From assembly GCF_014384895.1 (NCBI RefSeq), contig NZ_JACRSQ010000019.1, positions 1 through 64,000 of the forward strand: DNA of 64,000 nucleotides, written 5' to 3'. This document shows, in pieces, positions 18,053 to 26,835 of the stretch. Source of the stretch: Bianquea renquensis (lineage in GTDB: Bacteria; Bacillota; Clostridia; Lachnospirales; Bianqueaceae). Below the pieces are notes generated by a model. That model was not told the origin of the DNA and searched no databases. It saw nothing but the letters and a program-made list of their open reading frames with translations. The first letter of the stretch is position 1. Every line of letters begins with the position of its first letter. The translations under genes and the position numbers were made by a program.

Positions 18053-18076
18053 GCCAGGAGCCCAGAGGCTCCCGGC
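18053..18076 (-). other. Hairpin after the binding-protein gene
   Basis: GCCGGGAGCC and GGGCTCCTGGC form a stem with a short loop just past the stop of the solute-binding protein. No U-run follows, so it is better seen as a message-stabilising or partial-termination hairpin that keeps the binding protein more abundant than the downstream enzymes. Confidence 0.5.
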
Positions 18077-18090
18077 TTTCGGCACGACAT

Positions 18091-19785
18091 TTACTGGTTA
18101 TAAACTTCCTGCATGATCTCGGTATACTCTTTCAAGCCTAAGTCTTCTAGCTCCTGACAATAGGTTTCCCATTCAGCATCCAGATCCCGTGTGCCTATGA
18201 CAAAGGCCACTTCGTTCTCCTTAGTGTACTCGCCGAACAGAGTGCGGAAGTTGTTCTGCCGCTCCGCCAGCTGTGTATCAGAACTCCAGCTGACCAGTGG
18301 CTTGCCGGTATAAACCAGATAGTCGTTGTACGGCTGCGCCACCTGCCACAGCAGAGTGTCAATATTAGTGGGGTCATAGGTCATGGAAAAACGAACATCG
18401 TAAAAATCGCAGCGCGGAATAACGGTGTTGAGCCAGTTGATATTCTGCACGGGATCGGAGCTAAACAGATACCGATACGATTTTTCATCACCTCTCACGC
18501 TGGGCTCGTCGACGACCTCATAGTCTACCCCCTCTTCCCAGCCGTAATACTGAATCCAGGTTGCCTCTTCGCCAAGCCAGTAATCCAGCCACTGCACTGC
18601 GATTTCAGGAATCTCGCATTCTTTGGTGATGGCGCAGTCATTCTGAAAGAAGGTGTAGATGCCATCCGGGCAGGTGGTGGCAGTCTGCTGCAGTCCTGTC
18701 GGGCCTTTCAGCGGCGGAATGGCAACATAGTCATACTGCTTATTCACACCCGTATTATCGTTAAACATTCCCTGCCAAATGCCGGATGAGCATCCCACCA
18801 GCACGCTGCTGTCGTCTGTCGCTGCAACCACTGCGTACAACTGCGTCATATCCTGCACAAAAGTTTCCTCTGTGATCAGGCCTTCTGCATATAGATCCCG
18901 CATATAGGCCAACCCGTCGCGGAAACCATCCGTGTTGCGCTTGTAGACCACCGTGCCATCCTCTTCCCTAAAGAAATCCGTCGACAATTCAAAGGGATCG
19001 ATCATGTAACCGAATGGGGAAGATCCTCCCCAGCCCATGCAGGAGAGATATGGAATTTCATCTTTTATCCCGTTTCCGTTGGGATCCTGGTCGCGGAAAG
19101 CGATCAGCATTTTCTTAAAGTCCTCGGTAGTCTCCGGCACATCCAAGCCGAGCTTATCCAGCCAAGGTTTATAAACAAACATCTTATTTTCCGCTAGCAA
19201 GTGCGTGCCGGTATCTGCGTCGAAAAAGGTATAGACGTTTCCATCCGGGGCAGTCATATACTCGACAAAAGCGGGGTTCTCCTCCCATTTCTGCTTGAGA
19301 TTGGGGCCATATTCGTCAATCAGGTCGTTGAGCGGCAGCAGAACGCCGTCTTCCGCACACATCATGATTTCGCTGGTAGAGAACCGGCGGGCATAGACAT
19401 CCGGGTACTCATGGCTGGCTAGAGTCAAGTTAAATGCGGTTGTCGCGTCAGCGCTTTCGATCGAAATCCAGTTGACATGTACGTTCGTCTGCTCCTCATA
19501 CCACTGGGTAAGCTTATTTGTCTCCAGATCCTCGACCTGCGTTGAACGAATCGTCCAAATTTCCAATTCAACCTTTTCATCTGAGAGGGGAAATCCTTCT
19601 TTTCTCTCAACAGTGCCGCTCGTCGATACAGAAGACTCGGAACCGCTAGTGTCCGTGGAAGACTCGGAACCGCTATCGCCAGTGGAAGATCCGGAACTGC
19701 TATCGCCCTGCTTAGAACAAGCGGCGGTTGAGAGCGACATTGCTGCAATGATGAGCATAATTGCTATCTTTTTTAGATTTTTCAA
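18091..19785 (-). CDS. Sugar ABC transporter solute-binding lipoprotein
   Basis: A 564-residue extracellular binding protein of the LplA/YtcQ type (family 1, oligosaccharide). The signal peptide KKIAIMLIIAAMSL ends in the lipobox LSTAAC, followed by a low-complexity Ser/Gly/Thr linker of about 45 residues with repeated SGSES units. The mature domain opens with ELEIWTIRSTQVEDLETNKL. I chose a TTG start at 19785 because AAGGAGG lies eight bases upstream, giving a normal signal peptide; the longer frame would add 24 odd residues. Size above 500 residues fits binders of oligosaccharides rather than monosaccharides. It is third in the importer operon after both permeases. Confidence 0.9.
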   Translation of the reverse strand: MKNLKKIAIMLIIAAMSLSTAACSKQGDSSSGSSTGDSGSESSTDTSGSESSVSTSGTVERKEGFPLSDEKVELEIWTIRSTQVEDLETNKLTQWYEEQTNVHVNWISIESADATTAFNLTLASHEYPDVYARRFSTSEIMMCAEDGVLLPLNDLIDEYGPNLKQKWEENPAFVEYMTAPDGNVYTFFDADTGTHLLAENKMFVYKPWLDKLGLDVPETTEDFKKMLIAFRDQDPNGNGIKDEIPYLSCMGWGGSSPFGYMIDPFELSTDFFREEDGTVVYKRNTDGFRDGLAYMRDLYAEGLITEETFVQDMTQLYAVVAATDDSSVLVGCSSGIWQGMFNDNTGVNKQYDYVAIPPLKGPTGLQQTATTCPDGIYTFFQNDCAITKECEIPEIAVQWLDYWLGEEATWIQYYGWEEGVDYEVVDEPSVRGDEKSYRYLFSSDPVQNINWLNTVIPRCDFYDVRFSMTYDPTNIDTLLWQVAQPYNDYLVYTGKPLVSWSSDTQLAERQNNFRTLFGEYTKENEVAFVIGTRDLDAEWETYCQELEDLGLKEYTEIMQEVYNQ

Positions 19786-19859
19786 GGTTAGTACCTCCTT
19801 CTTATTTTGTATTTGTATAACGGTGGGGATGTCCCTGTATTCTTTCCTCCTTTCCACCC

Positions 19860-20759
19860 CTATCCTTTTATTGCACCAATCATAATGCCTTTGACAAAAT
19901 ATTTCTGTACAAAGGGATATGCTATCATGACCGGCAGGGATGCCACAACAATAACCGAATACTTCATCAGATTTTTCCGCTCCATCAGCGTTCCCAGCAA
20001 GCCTTCATTGCCGATAAGCGTAGTCGGATCCAGAGTATTGGTAATCAGAATCTCCCGCAGTATGAGCTGCAAGGGGAATTTATTCCGATCCTGCAAATAG
20101 ATCATGGAGCTGAAATAGGAATTCCACATGCCGACTGCATTAAACAAGGCGATAACCGCCAGGATTGGAACAGACAGCGGCAAAACTATACGCAGCAGAT
20201 AATAGATGTTGCCACACCCGTCTAGCTGAGCAGACTCAAACAGCTCGCTGGGAATCTGCGTTCTGAAATAAGTGCGGATCACAATCATATTGTAGACCGA
20301 CAGCGCTCCGGGCAGGACAACCGCCCACAGGGTATTATTAAGTCCGATGCTGTTGATAATGAGATAGCTCGGAATTAGACCGCCCGAAAAATACATAGTG
20401 ATCAGACACATCACCATAATAATGCCGCGGCCTTTAAAATCGTCGCGCGAAAGGGGGTACGCACAGCATATGGTAACCGTCAGACTAATCACAACATACA
20501 GCACTGTGTAAATCAGGGAATTGCGGTATCCGATCCATATATATTCATATTCAAACACTGCCCTATACCCCTCAAGAGAAAACTGCCGGGGAATCAGAGA
20601 GGCGCTCAGAGTGGAGTTCGCACTGTCAAAGGATGCCGAAATAATAAACAAAAGTGGATACGCGATGAGAAGGAAGAAAATGAACAAAACAATAAAATCA
20701 ACAGTGAGAAAGACCCGATCCGCCCAATTATATCGAGTGAGCTTATTTTTCCGGTGCAT
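19860..20759 (-). CDS. Sugar ABC transporter permease, LplC/YtcP type
   Basis: A 299-residue inner-membrane permease with six predicted helices. The EAA loop for docking the ATPase reads ELFESAQLDGCGNIYYLLRI, and the C terminus KYFVKGIMIGAIKG is the diagnostic ending of the LplC group. It pairs with the adjacent LplB-type permease 15 bases upstream. No ATPase gene is nearby; in Firmicutes these importers commonly share an MsmX-type ATPase encoded elsewhere. Confidence 0.92.
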   Translation of the reverse strand: MHRKNKLTRYNWADRVFLTVDFIVLFIFFLLIAYPLLFIISASFDSANSTLSASLIPRQFSLEGYRAVFEYEYIWIGYRNSLIYTVLYVVISLTVTICCAYPLSRDDFKGRGIIMVMCLITMYFSGGLIPSYLIINSIGLNNTLWAVVLPGALSVYNMIVIRTYFRTQIPSELFESAQLDGCGNIYYLLRIVLPLSVPILAVIALFNAVGMWNSYFSSMIYLQDRNKFPLQLILREILITNTLDPTTLIGNEGLLGTLMERKNLMKYSVIVVASLPVMIAYPFVQKYFVKGIMIGAIKG

Positions 20760-20774
20760 ATTGAATCCTCCCTC

Positions 20775-21728
20775 CTACCATAGGCTGTTTTTCGTGAGCC
20801 ATTTGGTAATGTAGTTAACCAATATAATAATACACAGATTGATGACCGCTAGAAACAGGCCCACAGCTGCTGAATAAGAATACTGGGGCAGCGCAGCGGC
20901 AAGGCTCTGCTTATACACATAGGTATCGATAACCTCCGAAACAGAAAGGTTCATTGGATTTTGCATCAATAAAATTTTCTCAAAGCCGGTAGCCAGCATA
21001 CTGCCGCATCGCAGGATTAAAAGAATCGATATTGTCGGAAGCAGGGATGGCAGATCGATATGCCAAATTCTTTTCATGATTGTTGCGCCGTCAACGATTG
21101 CCGCTTCATGCAGTTCAGGCGAGACATTCGCTAGGGCTGATATGTAGATGATGGAGCCATATCCCAAGCCCTGCCATACACCGGACCACACATAGATGTG
21201 AGCAAAAGCGGACGGACGTCCCATGTAATTGACCGCTTCCATTCCGAACAGTCCCGTGAAAGCATTAAAAAGACCTGTTCGCGCATCAAAAAACTGTAGA
21301 ATCATGCTGACCATAACAACAGTAGAAATAAAATTCGGCGCGTAACTCACCATCTGCACTGTTTTGACGAAGCGCCGTAATGGTAGATAATTGACCAGCA
21401 GCGCAAAAATAATTCCCAGCGGAAAGGTTAGCAGACCATAGAGATTCAGCGATATGGTATTCCAAAGAATTTTCCAAAAATTAGGGGTTTCCAGGAACTG
21501 CCGGAAATATCGAAGCCCTACCCATTCACTCTCCCATATCCCACGCGAGGGGCGGTAGTCCTTAAATGCAATTTGGACACCATACATGGGGGCGTAACTG
21601 AATACGATTAGAAACAGAATAGGAATAGCGACTAACACATATAAACTGGCGTTTCGCCTTACCTCTTTTACTACACGTTGATCCCACAGTCCTTTTGGCG
21701 AGATTATTTTCGTTTTTTCCTTTACCAT
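20775..21728 (-). CDS. Sugar ABC transporter permease, LplB type
   Basis: A 317-residue permease with six helices; FSYAPMYGVQIAFKDYRP after the first helix is typical of LplB. The EAA motif is ELHEAAIVDGATIMKRIWHI, and the protein ends TKWLTKNSLW. The start is uncertain: the frame opens at 21746 without a Shine-Dalgarno site, while MVKEKTK at 21728 has GGGAG eleven bases upstream. It is the first gene of the glycan operon, behind the promoter at 21790-21818. Confidence 0.9.
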   Translation of the reverse strand: MVKEKTKIISPKGLWDQRVVKEVRRNASLYVLVAIPILFLIVFSYAPMYGVQIAFKDYRPSRGIWESEWVGLRYFRQFLETPNFWKILWNTISLNLYGLLTFPLGIIFALLVNYLPLRRFVKTVQMVSYAPNFISTVVMVSMILQFFDARTGLFNAFTGLFGMEAVNYMGRPSAFAHIYVWSGVWQGLGYGSIIYISALANVSPELHEAAIVDGATIMKRIWHIDLPSLLPTISILLILRCGSMLATGFEKILLMQNPMNLSVSEVIDTYVYKQSLAAALPQYSYSAAVGLFLAVINLCIIILVNYITKWLTKNSLW

Positions 21729-21789
21729 ACATTCAGTCACTCCCATATAATTTATGAGTCGCAGCAGGCCATACCGAAATCACACATCA

Positions 21790-21818
21790 AGAATAAAAGA
21801 ACCGGTTCCACAAATCAA
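21790..21818 (-). promoter_or_regulatory. Promoter of the sialyl-glycan operon, with a palindrome in the spacer
   Basis: On the minus strand TTGATT (21818-21813) and TATTCT (21795-21790) are 17 bases apart. The spacer holds the perfect palindrome GAACCGGTTC (21799-21808), well placed for a repressor. Confidence 0.6.
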
Positions 21819-21897
21819 GGTTTCTTTTTTTTGCGGCGTACGTTTTTTTTAAAATTCCCAGCACGAAAAAAAATGTACCATCCAGATAAAATGGACC

Positions 21898-21926
21898 TTG
21901 CATATATACTTTCGAACTGTTATGAT
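21898..21926 (+). promoter_or_regulatory. Promoter of the GH106-like gene
   Basis: TTGCAT (21898-21903) and TATGAT (21921-21926) are 17 bases apart, divergent from the operon promoter about 80 bases away. Confidence 0.65.
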
Positions 21927-21973
21927 ATCACATCAATAAAGACGAGTACTTCATGGTGCAGAGAGGAGCTTTT

Positions 21974-24900
21974 ATGTCCGTAACAAAACAATCTTTCATG
22001 CGGGAGTTCGAAAACCCGACTCCCTTTTACCGTACTATGCCTTTTTGGGTGTGGAACAGCGATTTTTCCAAAGACGAAATTAGAGCACAATTGCTCGAAC
22101 TAAAAGAACATGGGTTTGGAGGAGCATTCGTACACCCTCGTCCAGGCTTGATCTCGGAATATATGTCACAAGAGTGGTTTTCTGAGTGGGATTGTGCATT
22201 ACAGACAGCAAAAGAGCTTGATCTGACATTGGGGCTCTACGATGAAAATTCATATCCTTCTGGTTTTGGGGGTGGTCACGTCCCCGCCATGTGTCCACAG
22301 TGCCTTTCGCAAAGCATAGGCTTTAAACGCGTAAATATTGCTGAGGCAAAAGCCCGACATAGCCGCATGCTGGACAGACCTATGAAAATTTTTGCATTTC
22401 AATCAGAAAAAGGCTCCATAATAAAAGATGTGACGCTCTTGCCGGCTAACGAATGGGGGCGCTACTCCCATGAGTTTTTAATAATTTACCTGCTGAATTC
22501 CATCGGCACGGCGTGGCAGGGAGGATTTGGGCCAATCGATGTTTTGCGCCCGGAGGCAACGGCAGCATTTTTAAGTTGCACACATGAAAAATATTATAGG
22601 AGATATGGGGAGTATTTTGATTCGCTAATCCATGCAGTATTTACTGATGAGCCGTATATTCAAAATGCGAATACTTCATGTGGCGAAGAGGTGAAGCTTC
22701 CCTTCAGCTACTGGTTTGCTCATCAATTTCAAAAAAAACGCGGCTATAGTATTATCGAAAATCTTCCTGCGCTGTATGGGGACGTGGAATATGCCGGATT
22801 TTCGTTTCCTCCATCCAAAGTCCGCTACGATTATTATGAGACTTTGCATGAGCTCTGGAAAGAAAACTATCTGCTTCCCATCTACACATGGTGTAAAGAA
22901 CACCACCTTCCCCTAACCGGTCACTATTTTGAACATAATTGGCCCCTCGCCAATGCAGGAGCGGTGTCACCAGATGTTATGTCAGCATATGAATTTATGG
23001 ATTGGCCTGGAATCGATATTTTGTTCTCTCATAATTTAAAAGACTCCCCGATCCACCCTCTCCAGATCGCATTATGGGAAGTGAGAAGCGTAGGAAATCA
23101 ACTCGGCAAAAAAAGGATCCTGTGTGAAGTCAACGGTGCAGGCGGATGGGATTCAACATTCGCTGATTATAAAAGGACTGCGGATTGGCTTTTCGCAGGC
23201 GGTATCAATTTTCTTTGCCATCACCTTTGCTATGGCTCTATTTCAGGTGCGAGAAAACGGGACCATCCCCAATCGTTTGATTGGAGACAGCCATGGTGGG
23301 ATGAGTTTGGCCAATTAAATACCTATTTCGGACGCCTTTCTTATACCCTGAGCCAAGGGAGTGCAAAACAGAGAGTATTGGTCCTCCACCCTACAACGAC
23401 GGGGTATTTGCTCCCACGCTTACAAGAGGGAAAGACCATCGAAAAGGGGAATATACCAGACAACCCCTCGATGGAAAAATATTGGCACCTCCTGACAGAG
23501 CTAGAAAGAGAATTATGGGATTTTGATTTAGGCGATGAGTACATTTTGGAGCGCCATGGAGCGGTAGAAGATACGACCTTGATGGTTGGACAGCAGCAGT
23601 ACAAGGCTGTCATCATACCAGGCGATATGAAAAACATGCGGGGCAGCACCTACGAATTGGTGCGCAAATTTGCAGAAAATGGTGGCGCAGTTTTATGTTG
23701 TGGGAGGCCTGGGGCCTATATTGACGGGAAAGTTAGCGAAAAAGCATTGGTAGACCTGTTTTCTCTGGAGCACCTATCTATTTTAGATACCGTAGATGAA
23801 ACCTTCCAATTGCTAAATCAGCTTATCGGCAAAAATATTGAAACGCCTGTGCCGTTACCCCACGGATTTCATCATATTTGCAAAACTCTTGAAGATGGGA
23901 TCTCGGTCCACTTCTGGGCAAATCACAGTGACAGCACTGTTGAAACCGAGTTCACTGTACCGGGAAATTCTGTCTGCCTACTCGATCCGTGGAATGGCAA
24001 GGAAAAGCTGCTTCCCTACACATTGAATGCTGCCAAATGCAGGGTGACATTTCCTTTGAAAATTTCGCCGGGAGAGTCAGCCCTTCTGCTGGCCTCCACC
24101 GAAAAAATGTGGGATGCTAAGACCCCCCAAAGACGTATGGATCCCCATGCAATGGTCCTGATGCCGCATCGTATATATCCAGAGAAAGAAAACTGGCTTC
24201 CCTTACAGTATTGTACACTAACGATTGATGGCCAAACTTACCGTGATGTATATTTTTTAAATGCGTGTGAACTACTGTACCGGCATCGCGGATTTCCAGG
24301 GAATCCTTGGTCCAGCGCTATACAATATCGAAATGCGTTCATCGATCAGGCTGAATATGATCCTGGAAACGGATTTTCCCTTCGATACAATTGCTGTATC
24401 GATTCACTGCCTAAAGGGGATCTTCATCTGTTAGTAGAACATCCTGAATTATATGCTTTAGAAGTTAACGGAAAGCAGATACGGTGGGAGAAAAATCGCG
24501 ACGAGCTGGATCACCATATGGGAAAGGCCTATATCACCGATGCGGTCCAGCCTGGAGAAAACACGATTGTATTACAGTGCGATCGCTTCAGCGTTAAAGG
24601 GGAAATAGAGCCCATCTATGTCAAAGGGAATTTCACAGTTCATAGCAGTGGAAGCCAATGGACTATCGCACCCTGTAATCCCATGGGACCAGGAACCATC
24701 ATATCGCAGGGATACCCATTTTATCCCGGGGCAATCCTCTATGAATATGAATTGAATTGTCACAGTACGCCTGCAAGTGCAGTCCTTAAACTCCTTGGCA
24801 CAGAGGCCACCTGCTGCTCTGTAAAAGTAAATGACAGCGCGCCGCTTTTGGTTGGGGTAAAAGAAAAAGCAGACGTCATCGATATAGCGGATTGTCTATT

Positions 24901-25120
24901 AGAAGGAAAAAACCGAATTACAGTCCGTTTATGTGCAAGCTACAAAAATACCTTTGGGCCTCATTTCGATGCTGCAAAGCCCAGACGTGAGGCTTGGCCC
25001 ACCATGTGGCGAGAGGCGCCGCCCCATTCTCCGTCACCGGATATGTACGATCTTATCCCCTATGGGTTTGACGGGAGGATGGAAATTTTCATACGTGATA
25101 AAGCTTCGTCGCAAGGTTAG
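21974..25120 (+). CDS. Large glycoside hydrolase-like protein (GH106-like)
   Basis: A 1048-residue protein without signal peptide. Residues 15-60 read PFWVWNSDFSKDEIRAQLLE and GFGGAFVHPRPGL, the opening of GH106-like TIM barrels that act on rhamnose or related sugars. A glutamine amidotransferase-like region follows at about 450-580 (RVLVLHPTTTGYL, GAVLCCGRPGAYI), and galactose-binding-like beta domains fill the C-terminal third (LLVEHPELYALEVNGKQI, GENTIVLQC). The ATG at 21974 has GAGAGGAG five bases upstream and is preferred to the ATG at 21953. By eye it is more A+T-rich than the operon it faces, which may mean a separate origin. Substrate unknown; GH106 is a family-level resemblance, not a proven assignment. 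Confidence 0.72.
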   Translation: MSVTKQSFMREFENPTPFYRTMPFWVWNSDFSKDEIRAQLLELKEHGFGGAFVHPRPGLISEYMSQEWFSEWDCALQTAKELDLTLGLYDENSYPSGFGGGHVPAMCPQCLSQSIGFKRVNIAEAKARHSRMLDRPMKIFAFQSEKGSIIKDVTLLPANEWGRYSHEFLIIYLLNSIGTAWQGGFGPIDVLRPEATAAFLSCTHEKYYRRYGEYFDSLIHAVFTDEPYIQNANTSCGEEVKLPFSYWFAHQFQKKRGYSIIENLPALYGDVEYAGFSFPPSKVRYDYYETLHELWKENYLLPIYTWCKEHHLPLTGHYFEHNWPLANAGAVSPDVMSAYEFMDWPGIDILFSHNLKDSPIHPLQIALWEVRSVGNQLGKKRILCEVNGAGGWDSTFADYKRTADWLFAGGINFLCHHLCYGSISGARKRDHPQSFDWRQPWWDEFGQLNTYFGRLSYTLSQGSAKQRVLVLHPTTTGYLLPRLQEGKTIEKGNIPDNPSMEKYWHLLTELERELWDFDLGDEYILERHGAVEDTTLMVGQQQYKAVIIPGDMKNMRGSTYELVRKFAENGGAVLCCGRPGAYIDGKVSEKALVDLFSLEHLSILDTVDETFQLLNQLIGKNIETPVPLPHGFHHICKTLEDGISVHFWANHSDSTVETEFTVPGNSVCLLDPWNGKEKLLPYTLNAAKCRVTFPLKISPGESALLLASTEKMWDAKTPQRRMDPHAMVLMPHRIYPEKENWLPLQYCTLTIDGQTYRDVYFLNACELLYRHRGFPGNPWSSAIQYRNAFIDQAEYDPGNGFSLRYNCCIDSLPKGDLHLLVEHPELYALEVNGKQIRWEKNRDELDHHMGKAYITDAVQPGENTIVLQCDRFSVKGEIEPIYVKGNFTVHSSGSQWTIAPCNPMGPGTIISQGYPFYPGAILYEYELNCHSTPASAVLKLLGTEATCCSVKVNDSAPLLVGVKEKADVIDIADCLLEGKNRITVRLCASYKNTFGPHFDAAKPRREAWPTMWREAPPHSPSPDMYDLIPYGFDGRMEIFIRDKASSQG

Positions 25121-25192
25121 AGAGACCTATCTCTTTATACAGGAGGCTGTGCCCCGCTGATACGACCTGAAATCTGTCCAACGGGAAAAAGA

Positions 25193-25226
25193 GAGCGCCC
25201 AGCTCGTCTTTGCAAACTGGACGCTC
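25193..25226 (-). terminator. Terminator between convergent GH106-like and thioesterase genes
   Basis: A 10-bp stem with one mismatch (25193-25202 with 25217-25226) is followed on the minus strand by CTCTTTTTCCC. It serves the thioesterase gene and may also stop rightward transcription. Confidence 0.65.
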
Positions 25227-25268
25227 CCACCCATGTAATCTAGGCGGATTCGATTTTACCGTACTATA

Positions 25269-25976
25269 CTATCCCATGTATCCAGCCATCTGGATACGGA
25301 CGAAGGGTTCGCCATCTTCACGGCAGAGCGCTACATGCACATCTTCACCTGTCTCCGTCAACCTCGGCGATACCTGGTCTCCACACACCGCTGAATGCTT
25401 GTATTCCGCTAATAACTCCTGTAACGGCCTCCCGGACGGCCAGTATGGCAGGGCCATTTCCATCCACCTGATATTGTTGACATGTCCGTTGGTATCCAAA
25501 TCCCGCCTCTGGATGCGAAAGGACGGCGCTAACTGGCCCCCGTCAATTTTCCCCGGGCGCCGCATGGAAAATAGCGCTTTTCCCTCCGGCGCAAACGCAC
25601 GGATCATGTCTTCGGGCGGCTCCACCATCGTCAAGCGATCTAGATCCATCAACGCCCACAGCGATGTGGCCTCCACGAGAATCCCACCCTGCCGATCAAA
25701 AATCTGAAAATTTCGACGGCCAAAGGGTCCCCGAAAATCGTAGGCCCATGTGCGAATGCGGATTTCCTCATTCCACCGGACCGAGCGGCCAAATCGGATA
25801 TGCCAGCTCAGCAAAAACCAGCCTCGCCGCATCTCCAGCATTCGATAGATATCGTATCCCACCTCACCCGCGTGAAATATTGCCGCGTTCTGTAAATAGT
25901 TGGCCAGCGCCGACGGAGATGCCACTCCCTCACAGCCAACTTCGTCGTATCGGATGCGGGACGTATATTCAAACAT
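25269..25976 (-). CDS. Acyl-ACP thioesterase (double hotdog fold)
   Basis: A 235-residue acyl-ACP thioesterase that would release fatty acids from acyl carrier protein. The first hotdog runs from about residue 1 to 130 (IRYDEVGCEGVASPSALANYLQ, then WFLLSWHIRFGRSVRW), the second from about 145 to 235. RRDLDTNGHVNNIRWMEMAL in the second domain carries the Asp-x-Asn-x-His-x-x-N catalytic signature. The ATG at 25976 has AGGAAA eight bases upstream. It is monocistronic, with a promoter whose -35 lies inside the preceding terminator. Confidence 0.88.
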   Translation of the reverse strand: MFEYTSRIRYDEVGCEGVASPSALANYLQNAAIFHAGEVGYDIYRMLEMRRGWFLLSWHIRFGRSVRWNEEIRIRTWAYDFRGPFGRRNFQIFDRQGGILVEATSLWALMDLDRLTMVEPPEDMIRAFAPEGKALFSMRRPGKIDGGQLAPSFRIQRRDLDTNGHVNNIRWMEMALPYWPSGRPLQELLAEYKHSAVCGDQVSPRLTETGEDVHVALCREDGEPFVRIQMAGYMG

Positions 25977-26008
25977 AACGATTTCCTTTCCTGTGCGTAT
26001 TCGTATGT

Positions 26009-26037
26009 ATTGTAGCAAAGAAAAAACCGGATGTCAA
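26009..26037 (-). promoter_or_regulatory. Promoter of the thioesterase gene
   Basis: On the minus strand, consensus TTGACA (26037-26032) and TACAAT (26014-26009) are 17 bases apart. The -35 hexamer forms most of the loop of the upstream gene's terminator. Confidence 0.78.
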
Positions 26038-26043
26038 ATCCGG
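26021..26043 (-). terminator. Intrinsic terminator of the EEP-family gene
   Basis: CCGGAT and ATCCGG form a 6-bp stem with the 5-base loop TTGAC, followed on the minus strand by six T. It begins two bases after the TAA stop. Confidence 0.78.
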
Positions 26044-26044
26044 C

Positions 26045-26755
26045 TTAAAGTTCAATATCCGCGATGTAGGGGCGGTGATCCGAAGCCCGTGTCACTGGCA
26101 CAAAGACATGATGGACCTGAATCTGCGGCGATACGAGGATGTGATCGATCTTGCGGTCCGGCCTGTCCGACGGCCAGCTGAGCAAGGGGTCCTCTGTGAT
26201 GAGCGCTGTGTCTTTCAGAACGGTAAACAGCGGTGCAATCACGTCGTCGTGCGGCAGCGCGTTGAAATCTCCCATGAGGACCACAGGTCCTTCGATCCCC
26301 CGGAGGGTCCTCATCACCGTCTCCACGGCATTTTTCTTTTCCTGTCTCGCAAGCCCAAAATGGGTGACCAACACCGTGATTTTCTGTTCAAGCTGAATCT
26401 CATTTTTCATCAGGCAGCGGGTCTCATAGTAGGTATCTTCATTCTTAACTTCAGGGTCGGGAATGGGGATTACCTCGGTTGACGCTGCAAACTTGCTCAG
26501 CATGGCATTGCCGTACAGCCCATCGTTCATCGGCAACGCCGGTCCAAAATACCCGTACATCTCCAGCCCTTTCGCTAAAATCTGCGTCTGCGATGTATAC
26601 TGGCTGACTCTGGAGTTCTCCTGAACCTCGTTGAGTCCCACAATATCTGGCTGGTATTGTTCTATGACTCCCTGGGCAAAGGCCAGATCCTGCCTGCGAT
26701 CCTCCTCATAATTGTGCCCTGACGCGATATTGTACGTCATCACACGCAATTTCAT
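26045..26755 (-). CDS. Endonuclease/exonuclease/phosphatase family hydrolase
   Basis: A 236-residue EEP-fold phosphoesterase. The metal-binding and catalytic motifs are in order: RVMTYNI (Asn), DIVGLNEVQ (Glu), VLMGDFNALP (Asp-Asn), WPSDRPDRKIDHIL and SDHRPYIADIEL (Asp-His). No signal peptide or membrane segment is seen, so it is cytoplasmic. Members range from sugar-phosphate and inositol phosphatases to nucleases, and the sequence does not say which. It follows the NagD-like gene by 80 bases and probably shares its transcript, which would fit a metabolite phosphatase pair. Confidence 0.85.
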   Translation of the reverse strand: MKLRVMTYNIASGHNYEEDRRQDLAFAQGVIEQYQPDIVGLNEVQENSRVSQYTSQTQILAKGLEMYGYFGPALPMNDGLYGNAMLSKFAASTEVIPIPDPEVKNEDTYYETRCLMKNEIQLEQKITVLVTHFGLARQEKKNAVETVMRTLRGIEGPVVLMGDFNALPHDDVIAPLFTVLKDTALITEDPLLSWPSDRPDRKIDHILVSPQIQVHHVFVPVTRASDHRPYIADIEL

Positions 26756-26835
26756 TCTTCATCATCCTTTCCTACAATTTTTAGACCTGAACGGCGTCAG
26801 CAGCACAGGTAAAAAATCTTGACCACGCCATACGC

